A stretch of DNA of 33,746 nucleotides from Spirulina sp. SIO3F2 (lineage in GTDB: Bacteria; Cyanobacteriota; Cyanobacteriia; Cyanobacteriales; Spirulinaceae), in contig JAAHHN010000056.1 in NCBI GenBank assembly GCA_010672165.1, positions 1-33,746 on the forward strand. The letters run 5' to 3'. Numbering within the stretch: the stretch's first letter is position 1; each line of letters starts with the position of its first letter. Position numbers and translations under genes: made by a program. Under the pieces are notes generated by a model. It saw nothing but the letters and a program-made list of their open reading frames with translations. It was not told where the DNA came from and made no database searches. Shown here one piece after another: positions 1-7,089 of this stretch.

Positions 1-693
1 TTCCGATTTCTGTACGGCAGACCATTGGAAACCCTGCTGGCAACTTGGGGCGTGAGTCTGATTTTGCAGCAGGCGGTGCGGAGCATCAACCCCCGGAATG
101 TCGATGTAACGCCGCCAGCCTGGCTGCGAGGCGGCTTGCCCGTGGGCACGTTTCAATTGCCCTACGCCCGGATTTTTATTATTGTGCTTACGATTCTCTG
201 TGTGGTTGCGGTTTATCTCTTCCTGAACCGCTCCAGTTGGGGGCTGAAGATTCGTGCCGTGACCCAAAACCGTGAAATGAGTGCGTGTTTGGGGATTCCC
301 ACCGCTCAGGTGGATGCCCTAACTTTTGCCATCGGCTCAGGGCTGGCTGGAATCGCAGGCTGTGCCATTACGCTGCTCGGTTCGGTGGGACCGAACACAG
401 GACAAAACTATATTGTTGATACCTTTATGGTGGTGGTCGTTGGCGGGGTTGGTAACCTGTTTGGCTCAATTTTGGCAGCATTGGCGATCGGGATTGTGAC
501 CTATCTCATCGGGTCGGGTACGTTTGCGCTGCTCCTGAATCCGGTGGAATCCCTACAACCTGTGACTGAGGTTTTCAACTTCTTTGCCACAACCAGCATG
601 GCCAAGGTTTTAGTCTTTGCCTTGATCATTGCCTTTTTACAGGTTCGTCCCGCGGGGATCTTCCCCCAGAAAGGGCGCACCGCAGAATTGTAG
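1..693 (+). CDS. urtB: Urea ABC transporter permease UrtB (C-terminal part)
   Basis: The reading frame is open from base 1, so only the C-terminal 230 residues are present. UrtB is one of two inner-membrane permeases of the high-affinity urea importer UrtABCDE, of the branched-chain amino acid (LivH) permease type. The visible part begins within the conserved stretch RFLYGRPLETLLATWG. It continues with hydrophobic segments (IFIIVLTILCVVAVYLF, LAALAIGIVTYLIGSGTFA, VLVFALIIAFLQV) and ends with the LivH-like tail RPAGIFPQKGR. UrtC follows after 66 bp and UrtD after that, which separates this from a generic branched-chain amino acid transporter. In cyanobacteria these genes are commonly controlled by NtcA, but the operon promoter lies outside the window. 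The family call is firm; the specific urea assignment rests on both similarity and gene order. Confidence 0.92.
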   Translation, partial: FRFLYGRPLETLLATWGVSLILQQAVRSINPRNVDVTPPAWLRGGLPVGTFQLPYARIFIIVLTILCVVAVYLFLNRSSWGLKIRAVTQNREMSACLGIPTAQVDALTFAIGSGLAGIAGCAITLLGSVGPNTGQNYIVDTFMVVVVGGVGNLFGSILAALAIGIVTYLIGSGTFALLLNPVESLQPVTEVFNFFATTSMAKVLVFALIIAFLQVRPAGIFPQKGRTAEL

Positions 694-759
694 TCTTCTG
701 GATTAACAGATTAAGAATGCAGAGCACCGATCAATTACGCGCCAGAGGGATGAACCAGC

Positions 760-1938
760 ATGGTAGATGAAGCAGTCAGCCGACGCCAACTGCGTCAGCA
801 GCAGCGGCGACGTTTGATCATTGAAGGAGTGGCGATCGCGGTGATCGGTATTTTCCTGATGGCGGTTGTGCCGTCCCTATTACCCGCGTTTCGTCTCAAG
901 CTGTTGGGGCGTTTTTTGTCCCTGGCAATTGTAGCGCTAGGCATCGACCTCATTTGGGGCTATACCGGCCTGCTAAGTTTGGGTCATGGCATCTTCTTTG
1001 CCTTGGGAGGCTATAGCTTTGCCATGCATCTCAAGTTGCAAATTCCGGAGGGACAACTCCCGGACTTTTTCACGCTTTATGGCGTCGATCAACTGCCCTT
1101 CTTTTGGTATCCCTATTATTCATTTCCCTTAACCCTAATCCTGCTGGTTTTAGTCCCAGCCCTAGTCGCAGGAATTTTGGGCTATTTGGTGTTTCGCAAC
1201 CGCATTAAAGGGGTTTATTTTTCGATTTTGACCCAAGCGGCGTTGATCGTCTTCTTCAACTTTTTCAATGGGCAACAGAAACTGATCAATGGCACCAATG
1301 GTTTAAAAACCGATACGGCGGAATTATTTGGTCAGGTGGTCAGTTCGCCCCGGATGCAATGGCAGTTTTATCAAATTACGGTGGTGGCCGTGATTGTAGT
1401 TTATTTGCTCTGCCGTTGGCTCACCAGTGGACGCTTTGGGCGGCTATTGGTAGCAATTCGGGATGATGAAAATCGCGTCCGCTTTTCTGGCTATAACCCC
1501 ACCTGGTTTAAGTTAGTGGTGTTCTCGGTGTCGGGGGGGATTGCTGGGGTGGCAGGTGCGCTCTATACCGTGCAATCGGGCATTATTACCCCTGCCTTTA
1601 TGCAGGTTCCCTTCTCGATTGAGATGGTGATTTGGGTCGCGGTGGGGGGTAGGGGCACCCTAGTGGGGCCAATTATTGGAGCGGTGTTGGTGCGTTTTGC
1701 CCAAACCTTGCTCAGTGAAAGATTTCCGGAGTTTTGGCTCTTTTTCCAAGGGGCTTTATTCTTGCTAGTCGTTACCGCTTTGCCCAAAGGTTTGATGGGT
1801 TTAGGTGAGTTGCCTTGGCTGCAAGGCTTGTTCTCGCGTCCGAGTCTTGATCGAGCAGTGAGTTATCCCCGTTTGGCGGTTGATCCGGATATCCAACAGG
1901 AGCGTGAACGGTTAGGCGACACCTCCTCTGAACTTTAG
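760..1938 (+). CDS. urtC: Urea ABC transporter permease UrtC
   Basis: This 392-residue LivM-type permease is the second membrane subunit of the urea importer. After a basic N-terminus (RRQLRQQQRRR) there are about eight to ten hydrophobic segments, with the family stretch GIDLIWGYTGLLSLGHGIFFALGGY near residues 60-85. The loop motif GRFGRLLVAIRDDENRVRFSGYN near 230-250 is the usual ABC-contacting region of LivM-like permeases. It ends in a hydrophilic tail. The ATG at 760 has a purine-rich stretch (agaggga) upstream. It lies between urtB (66 bp before) and urtD (26 bp after) on the same strand and is almost certainly cotranscribed with them. Length and gene order fit UrtC. Confidence 0.93.
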   Translation: MVDEAVSRRQLRQQQRRRLIIEGVAIAVIGIFLMAVVPSLLPAFRLKLLGRFLSLAIVALGIDLIWGYTGLLSLGHGIFFALGGYSFAMHLKLQIPEGQLPDFFTLYGVDQLPFFWYPYYSFPLTLILLVLVPALVAGILGYLVFRNRIKGVYFSILTQAALIVFFNFFNGQQKLINGTNGLKTDTAELFGQVVSSPRMQWQFYQITVVAVIVVYLLCRWLTSGRFGRLLVAIRDDENRVRFSGYNPTWFKLVVFSVSGGIAGVAGALYTVQSGIITPAFMQVPFSIEMVIWVAVGGRGTLVGPIIGAVLVRFAQTLLSERFPEFWLFFQGALFLLVVTALPKGLMGLGELPWLQGLFSRPSLDRAVSYPRLAVDPDIQQERERLGDTSSEL

Positions 1939-1964
1939 CTTTCTGAATTCTGAACGCGATCGCC

Positions 1965-3116
1965 ATGCAAAATCACATCCTCGAAATCGATAATCTCACC
2001 GTTAGCTTTGACGGCTTCAAGGCCCTCAATAACCTCAACTTCACCATGAATACTGGAGAGTTGCGGGTGATTATTGGCCCCAATGGTGCGGGCAAAACCA
2101 CATTCCTTGATGTGATCACGGGTAAGGTTCAGCCCACTGAGGGAACCGTCCGCTTCAAAGGTCGGAATCTACGCAATATCTCAGAGCATCATATTTCTCG
2201 CCTCGGGATTGGGCGCAAGTTCCAGACCCCGCGAGTCTACCTCAATCTCAGCGTTCGGGACAATTTGGATTTAGCCTGGGTACGCCGCAAGAATGTGTTT
2301 GCGACGCTGTTGACCTCGCCGAAAAAAGGCGATCGCCGCACCGTTACAGGCTTATTGGAAACAGTGGGTCTGACTGCCAAGGCTGACCTCAAAGCGGCCC
2401 TGCTCTCCCACGGCGAAAAGCAACGCTTGGAAATTGGCATGTTGGTAGCTCAATCACCTGAGCTATTGCTGGTGGATGAACCTGTAGCGGGTCTAACGGA
2501 CGAAGAAACGGAAAATGTGGGCAATCTGTTGCTCTCCCTGGCTGAGCATCACTCAATTATTGTGATTGAGCACGATATGGAATTTGTGCGTCAGATTGCC
2601 CGCCAGGTGACGGTGTTGCACCAGGGGTCAGTGCTCTGTGAAGGCAGTATGAATCAGGTACAAAATGATCCTCGCGTGATTGAGGTTTATCTCGGCAAAG
2701 CCCCCAGCGTTAGTGCGGAGCAACTGTTGATTTTGCGCATTGCGGCGGCGATGGCCTGGGCGGATGGCAACTTTGCCCCCGAGCAGATGCAGGTGATTCT
2801 CACCCGGTTGAGCAAGCAGTTTGCCAGTGACCCAGAGCAACAGGCAGAACTCAAAACAGAACTGCAAAATTATCTCTCCCAAGAAATTGCTTTAGAGGCG
2901 TTAATTCCAGAGTTAAGCAGTGAGAGCGATCGCCTCCAGGTGCTCAAGCTCAGCTACGAAATTATTCGCTCGAATACAATTAATGAGTATGAGAATCGGG
3001 TCTATCAAAAGCTGTTGAGTCTGTTAGATTTGCCCGAGCATCAGGTGAAGTCGATCGAGGCGGAAATTGAGGCGGGCTTTAGCAGCTTGTCGTTGGATGA
3101 TTATTTGCAGCAGTGA
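1965..3116 (+). CDS. urtD: Urea ABC transporter ATPase UrtD with C-terminal TerB-like domain
   Basis: Residues 1-246 form a complete LivG-type ABC ATPase that powers urea uptake with UrtBC: Walker A GPNGAGKTT at 38-46, signature LSHGEKQR at 147-154, Walker B LLLVDEP at 167-173 and the switch histidine in IEHD at about 203. A stand-alone LivG/UrtD domain ends near residue 250. Here another 130 residues follow in frame. The stretch RIAAAMAWADGNFAPEQ at 258-274 has the hydrophobic-then-ADG pattern of the TerB (tellurite-resistance B) helical fold. The second half (about 325-370) is helical but lacks a second ADG. The extension could be a regulatory or scaffolding domain; its role is unknown. Its conservation in other cyanobacterial UrtD proteins could not be checked. 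No urtE follows in the window. Confidence 0.92.
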   Translation: MQNHILEIDNLTVSFDGFKALNNLNFTMNTGELRVIIGPNGAGKTTFLDVITGKVQPTEGTVRFKGRNLRNISEHHISRLGIGRKFQTPRVYLNLSVRDNLDLAWVRRKNVFATLLTSPKKGDRRTVTGLLETVGLTAKADLKAALLSHGEKQRLEIGMLVAQSPELLLVDEPVAGLTDEETENVGNLLLSLAEHHSIIVIEHDMEFVRQIARQVTVLHQGSVLCEGSMNQVQNDPRVIEVYLGKAPSVSAEQLLILRIAAAMAWADGNFAPEQMQVILTRLSKQFASDPEQQAELKTELQNYLSQEIALEALIPELSSESDRLQVLKLSYEIIRSNTINEYENRVYQKLLSLLDLPEHQVKSIEAEIEAGFSSLSLDDYLQQ

Positions 3117-3298
3117 TGATTCGGTCATGCAATTTCGCCTCTTCTTTACTGACTATCGCCACTATGGGCATTCTATCCTCAGAAGCCATGCCCACTCCCG
3201 TAACAGATAGTCTAGAGAGAGTAGAATCTCAATTATCCCCACAACTTTGTTGGCTTGCTCGATCAAAACAACACCACACTGAAATTCTATGTTTGTGA
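3116..3298 (+). CDS. Small hypothetical protein overlapping the urtD stop
   Basis: A 60-residue frame starts with an ATG overlapping the urtD TGA (TGATG), an arrangement typical of translational coupling. A GTG one codon upstream, at 3113, is also in frame. The N-terminus is hydrophobic (SSLLTIATMGIL), which suggests a weak signal or membrane segment. No family is recognised. The end overlaps, in another frame, the next small frame at 3255. The two could be the halves of a gene broken by a frameshift, or neither may be translated. Confidence is low. Confidence 0.25.
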   Translation: MIRSCNFASSLLTIATMGILSSEAMPTPVTDSLERVESQLSPQLCWLARSKQHHTEILCL

Positions 3299-3455
3299 TG
3301 ATCTTTCGGCTGATTTGGATATTCCAATCGTTGAACGGCAAGGTTCATTGACCCAACGCATGACTAACGAAAGGATCAGGGAAGTTGTACAAGCGTTAAC
3401 CACTGAAATTGTAATTGAGGCGATCGCTGATCTTACATTTCTTGCCTGGAGATAA
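3255..3455 (+). pseudogene. Small hypothetical frame, possibly the 3' part of a broken gene
   Basis: This 66-residue frame has only a TTG start, and its coding-like character extends upstream of that TTG to an in-frame TAG near 3219. The composition looks protein-like, with amphipathic stretches (TTLKFYVCDDLSADLDIPIVE, then RIREVVQALTTEIVIEAIADLTF), but no family is recognised. Because the coding-like part starts before any good start codon and overlaps the preceding frame, the simplest reading is a remnant of a longer gene with a frameshift near 3220-3260. An intact TTG-initiated small protein remains possible. Confidence 0.3.
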
Positions 3456-3610
3456 TGTTCCCTGAAAACGATAACTGTTTGGGATCGTACTTGTGCTCAC
3501 GAAGTCTACTGAACTATCAATCAAGTTTTTCAGGAAAATTTAAGCTAAATGAGCCAATTGCCTGGGAATAAATCACACGCAAGATGATTTCCTCTCGCTA
3601 GGATGTTACA

Positions 3611-3633
3611 AGATGCATGCTCTTGATGCATCT
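3611..3633 (+). promoter_or_regulatory. Perfect inverted repeat before the FIST gene
   Basis: AGATGCAT (3611-3618), a 7-nt spacer and ATGCATCT (3626-3633) form a perfect 8-bp dyad. It ends 23 bases before the FIST start codon, with a GA-rich ribosome-binding stretch (gagagaga, around 3644-3651) between. It could be an operator or a short mRNA hairpin affecting translation. The function is inferred from position only. Confidence 0.4.
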
Positions 3634-3656
3634 CTGACTGGATAGAGAGAGAATTT

Positions 3657-4829
3657 ATGTTCAAAGTTGTGGTTGGCCATAGCAATGATATTGATACAGA
3701 AGACGCGATCGCAGAAGTCTTAGCTCAATGCCAACAGGTGCTAGAATGCCACATGCCCCAAGCGGGCCTACTACTGAGTGCCATTGATTATGACCATAGG
3801 CTGGTGTTGAAAACCATTCAGGCGACCTTCCCTGATATTGAACTGATTGGTGGCACAACCGATGGTGAAATCTCATCAGTGTTAGGGTTTGAGGAAGATT
3901 CCCTCACCTTAGTTTTGTTTTGCTGCGATCGCATCACGATTCGAGCGGGGGTGGGGACAGCGGCATCCCAAGATATTGAAGCAGCCGTTGCTACAGCGAT
4001 CACTCAAGCCACTAACTATCAACTAGAACCCATTCGTCTATGCATCACCTTACCGGAGAGCTTAACGCTTAGTGGGGTGACGATTCTAAATACATTACAA
4101 GCGGCGCTGGGGCCTAAGATCCCGATTGTAGGGGGACTCACCTCAACCCAGCGCTATTCCAACCAAACCTATCAGTTCTACGGCACAGAAGTTTATCAAG
4201 ATGCTGTACCCGTTCTAACGTTTGCGGGGCCAGTGGCCGTCGCCCACGGGGTTGCCAGTGGTTGGCAACCCATCGGCAAAGCTGGCGTGGTAACCACGGT
4301 CAAGGACAACATTATTTATGAAATTGATCACCAACCGGCCTTGGACTTCTATCGCTACTATCTAGGCGATCGCCCTCCCTCTGCTGAATATCCCTTGGCA
4401 GTTTTTGAGTCACCGGACGAGGGGTATTACATGCGGGCACCTAGCGGTCAATACGATCCTGTAACGGGTTCTGTCACGTTGTTTGGGGATGTGCCCCCGA
4501 ATGCGGTGGTGCAGCTCACCCAGACGACCCACGATGACATTCTGCAAGCCTCGCAAGCATCTATGCAGCAAGCGCTGGCCCAGTATCCTGGCACACCGGA
4601 TGCGGCCTTATTCTTTTCCTGTTTTGCGCGACGTCAAATCCTCGGTAAACGCACCGTCCAAGAATATCAACTGGCCCAAAACTGTTTACCAGACCCAATT
4701 CCGAGCTGTGGGTTCTACACCAATGGTGAAATTGCGCCGAATCACCCCCAAGGCATCAGCCGTTTTCATAATGAGACGTTTGTGACCCTCTTGTTGGGCG
4801 AGGAGGATGGGAGTTATGACGCAGGCTGA
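3657..4829 (+). CDS. FIST domain sensory protein (FIST_N + FIST_C)
   Basis: This 390-residue soluble protein lacks a signal peptide or membrane segment. The N-terminal half shows FIST_N character: VVVGHSNDIDTEDAIAEVL at the start, FPDIELIGGTTDGEISS near 64-80, and SLTLVLFCCDRI. The second half (from about 225) carries FIST_C features: YPLAVFESPDEGYYMRAP and ALFFSCFARRQILG, then SCGFYTNGEIAP near the end. FIST domains are intracellular ligand-sensing modules. One characterised subgroup, NosP, binds heme and nitric oxide and controls a histidine kinase encoded next to it. Here the stop codon overlaps the start of a sensorless histidine kinase, so this protein is probably that kinase's input partner. 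The ligand is unknown, and heme binding cannot be judged from sequence here. An inverted repeat lies just upstream. Confidence 0.9.
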   Translation: MFKVVVGHSNDIDTEDAIAEVLAQCQQVLECHMPQAGLLLSAIDYDHRLVLKTIQATFPDIELIGGTTDGEISSVLGFEEDSLTLVLFCCDRITIRAGVGTAASQDIEAAVATAITQATNYQLEPIRLCITLPESLTLSGVTILNTLQAALGPKIPIVGGLTSTQRYSNQTYQFYGTEVYQDAVPVLTFAGPVAVAHGVASGWQPIGKAGVVTTVKDNIIYEIDHQPALDFYRYYLGDRPPSAEYPLAVFESPDEGYYMRAPSGQYDPVTGSVTLFGDVPPNAVVQLTQTTHDDILQASQASMQQALAQYPGTPDAALFFSCFARRQILGKRTVQEYQLAQNCLPDPIPSCGFYTNGEIAPNHPQGISRFHNETFVTLLLGEEDGSYDAG

Positions 4830-5847
4830 ACTCGAAGCACAAGTCCGTCAACTCGAAAAAGCCAATCGATTACTACAGCGCCAACTGAAACGCTGTGAAC
4901 GCGCCTGTGATGAACTGGAAGACACGAACCAGAAAAAGGAAGCCCTGCTGCGCAAAGTCATTCAAGATTTACAGCAGTCCCAAGCCTCACTCGAGCAAAC
5001 TCAAACCCAACTGGTTCAAACCGAAAAAATGTCCAGTTTGGGTCAATTGGTTGCGGGGGTTGCCCATGAAATTAATAATCCCATGGCCTTTATTTGGGGC
5101 AATCTCCAACATGCCGAAGACTATGCTCAAGAGCTGACCCAGACCTTACGGCAATACCAAGCTGCCTTACCTGAGACCCCATCAAGCCTAACGGACTATC
5201 TAGAGGACATTGATTTAGAGTTTCTACTTACGGATTTTGTCAATGTACTCCAGTCCATGCGCAGTGGAGCCGATCGCATTCGTATCATTGTGCAATCCTT
5301 GCGCAATTTTTCGCGGTTAGATGAATCGCCGCAAAAAGCAGTGGATATTCATGAGGGCATTGACAATACCCTGATGATTTTACAGCATCGCCTCAAGGCA
5401 AACGACCAACGTCCAGCGATCGAGGTAATTAAAACCTATGGTCAGCTACCCTTTATTACCTGTTATCCCGGTCAGCTCAATCAGGTGTTTATGAATCTGC
5501 TGGTGAATGCGATTGATGCCTGTGAAGTGACCAACAAGAACCGTTCGTTTGCCGAAATCACGGCCAACCCTAATCAGATCCAGATTCAGACACAGCATCT
5601 GGGAGAGGCAGGTGTCCAGATCGCGATCGCAGACAATGGCCCAGGTATTCCGCCAGCGGCGCGATCGCGTCTATTTGACCCTTTTTTTACCACCAAACCC
5701 ATTGGTCAAGGAACGGGTCTAGGCTTAGCAATCAGCTACCAAATCATCACGGAGCATCATCAGGGTCGTCTGGATTTCCATTCCGAGCTGGGTCAGGGGA
5801 CAACGTTTGCAATTGAGTTACCTCCGATGGAACTGACCGAATCCTAA
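4816..5847 (+). CDS. Soluble histidine kinase paired with FIST sensor
   Basis: Two start codons are possible, 4807 and 4816. The Shine-Dalgarno-like AGGAGG at 4801-4806 abuts the first but is 9 nt from the second, so 4816 is preferred (343 residues), overlapping the FIST gene by 14 bp. Domains: an N-terminal coiled coil of about 70 residues, a HisKA-like dimerisation helix with the H-box VAGVAHEINNP, and an HATPase_c domain with N-box (QVFMNLLVNAIDA), DNGPGIPP and GTGLGLAISYQII. No sensor or membrane domain is present, so input must come from a partner, most likely the FIST protein. No response regulator is encoded nearby. The catalytic core closely resembles the kinase at 26904-29297. The gene runs convergent to the Rpn-like gene, 18 bp away. 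Confidence 0.92.
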   Translation: MTQAELEAQVRQLEKANRLLQRQLKRCERACDELEDTNQKKEALLRKVIQDLQQSQASLEQTQTQLVQTEKMSSLGQLVAGVAHEINNPMAFIWGNLQHAEDYAQELTQTLRQYQAALPETPSSLTDYLEDIDLEFLLTDFVNVLQSMRSGADRIRIIVQSLRNFSRLDESPQKAVDIHEGIDNTLMILQHRLKANDQRPAIEVIKTYGQLPFITCYPGQLNQVFMNLLVNAIDACEVTNKNRSFAEITANPNQIQIQTQHLGEAGVQIAIADNGPGIPPAARSRLFDPFFTTKPIGQGTGLGLAISYQIITEHHQGRLDFHSELGQGTTFAIELPPMELTES

Positions 5848-5865
5848 CAACATATTTCAGCTAAC

Positions 5866-6798
5866 TCATAACGCTTCTTTGATTTGTGCTAACTGCTCAG
5901 AGGTCAATCCAGTCATTGCTAAAATCTGGGCATCTGCCATGCCTGCTGTCACCATCGACATTGCAACCTCAGTCATTGCTTCTTCTCGACCCTCAGCTCG
6001 ACCCTCAACTCGACCCTCGACCCGACCTTGCTGCTTGCCAATATCGATACCCAGTTCAATACCTTCCCCCCGAGCTGTATCCATTGTATTTTGCAAATCT
6101 CGGTAGTATTTCAAGCTCTTTTCATAAGAACGCACCTGCTCCGGATTGAACTTGGCAATCTCGGCTACTTCAAACGCCTTGGTGAAGATTTGCTCCCGCA
6201 ACACCTCCGGAATTTCCTGAATCTGGGTTAGGTTCCGCAACAGATACAGCCACTTATCAAATCGAGTGGTGAGTTGTTCAACTGTTTTGCTGAACTTGGG
6301 CATCTCCAGGTAAACAAACGTCAGCTTGTCATAGAACACCTTGCACGTCTCGGTGTCTGTGAGCTTGACGTCGTAGCGATATTTCTCGGGTTTGTCCTTA
6401 TCCTCGTCAAAGACAAAATCCAAAATCGCAATGGCATAAATGGGTTCTAATTTGTAATCCCACTCCCCTCGCTTGGCCTGATCTCGAATTGGAAATGTCG
6501 AATAAAAGACGGTTCGATCTTTGAAATAGTTCTGCTTAGCTTTCTGTAACTCCACGATGAACTTTTCGCCCCGCTCACTTTCACAGTAGAGGTCAAAAAT
6601 CACCTTGCGATCGAGGGCAGTATCACCCAATTGCTCATTTTTGATGTAGCTGATCGATTTAATTTTTCCCTGCTCATCCTTGAGGAGCTCATTGAGAAAA
6701 TCTAGAAGCAGATCTTTGTTCGGCTCCTCCCCAAAAAGCTTCTTGAAACCGTAGTCGGTGAAGGGATTGATGTATTTTTCAGTGAAGTGGTACATCAT
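5866..6798 (-). CDS. Rpn family PD-(D/E)XK nuclease (recombination-promoting nuclease / putative transposase)
   Basis: This 310-residue protein matches the Rpn/PDDEXK-type family common in many copies in cyanobacteria. The start is characteristic (INPFTDYGFKKLFGEEPNKDLLLDFLN). The nuclease core follows: D69 in DRKVIFDLYC and E83/Q85 in KFIVELQKA, which fits the D...E-x-Q arrangement of this fold. The next block, QAKRGEWDYKLEPIYAIAILDF, is also typical. The C-terminal quarter carries a short charged repeat (GRVEGRVEGRAEGREE), then a terminal helix ending in LAQIKEAL. Such proteins promote RecA-independent recombination in E. coli (RpnA) and may be mobile or defence-related. There are two adjacent ATG codons; the first is annotated. 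No inverted repeats or target duplications were identified around it. Confidence 0.88.
   Translation of the reverse strand: MMYHFTEKYINPFTDYGFKKLFGEEPNKDLLLDFLNELLKDEQGKIKSISYIKNEQLGDTALDRKVIFDLYCESERGEKFIVELQKAKQNYFKDRTVFYSTFPIRDQAKRGEWDYKLEPIYAIAILDFVFDEDKDKPEKYRYDVKLTDTETCKVFYDKLTFVYLEMPKFSKTVEQLTTRFDKWLYLLRNLTQIQEIPEVLREQIFTKAFEVAEIAKFNPEQVRSYEKSLKYYRDLQNTMDTARGEGIELGIDIGKQQGRVEGRVEGRAEGREEAMTEVAMSMVTAGMADAQILAMTGLTSEQLAQIKEAL
5986..6033 (-). repeat. 12-bp tandem repeat inside the Rpn-like gene
   Basis: Four degenerate copies of a 12-bp unit (tcgaccctcaac on the + strand) run in phase with the codons and encode the (R-[VA]-E-G)-type tract of the Rpn-like protein. Because the unit is a multiple of three, copy number can vary without breaking the frame. 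Confidence 0.7.
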
Positions 6799-7089
6799 CT
6801 TTGTGGGCGGCTGGGCTATTGGGTCAAGTAAAATACTCTTGTTCTAAGATAGCGCTTATACTGTGCTGTCGGGCAGAATCATTGCTCTCCACCACATAAA
6901 CTCAATTAATGTTCTTAACAACACAACTACTGATCTGCTTTGCGCCGTAGGTCAATTTTTTTGCGTTTTCAGTCAAACTCTTGGGGCCGAGTGGATGTTA
7001 AATATTAAGGCATCTTGCTGACTGCAATCGACTTGCCAAAAGTCACGCTACTATCCAAATGATAAAATTCGCGGGCGCTATCGAGGGAT

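Larger units (their letters stand above)
3117..3656. other. 540-bp stretch without a confident gene
   Basis: Apart from the two small frames listed separately, nothing convincing is seen. No ABC ATPase motifs of a degraded urtE were found on either strand. The last 200 bp are AT-rich, probably carry the promoter of the FIST/kinase pair, and contain an inverted repeat just before the FIST gene. Confidence 0.5.

Noticed and set aside
5866-6798. Rpn-like gene as a complete insertion sequence
   Set aside because: No terminal inverted repeats or target duplications could be found flanking it; family name alone does not show mobility.
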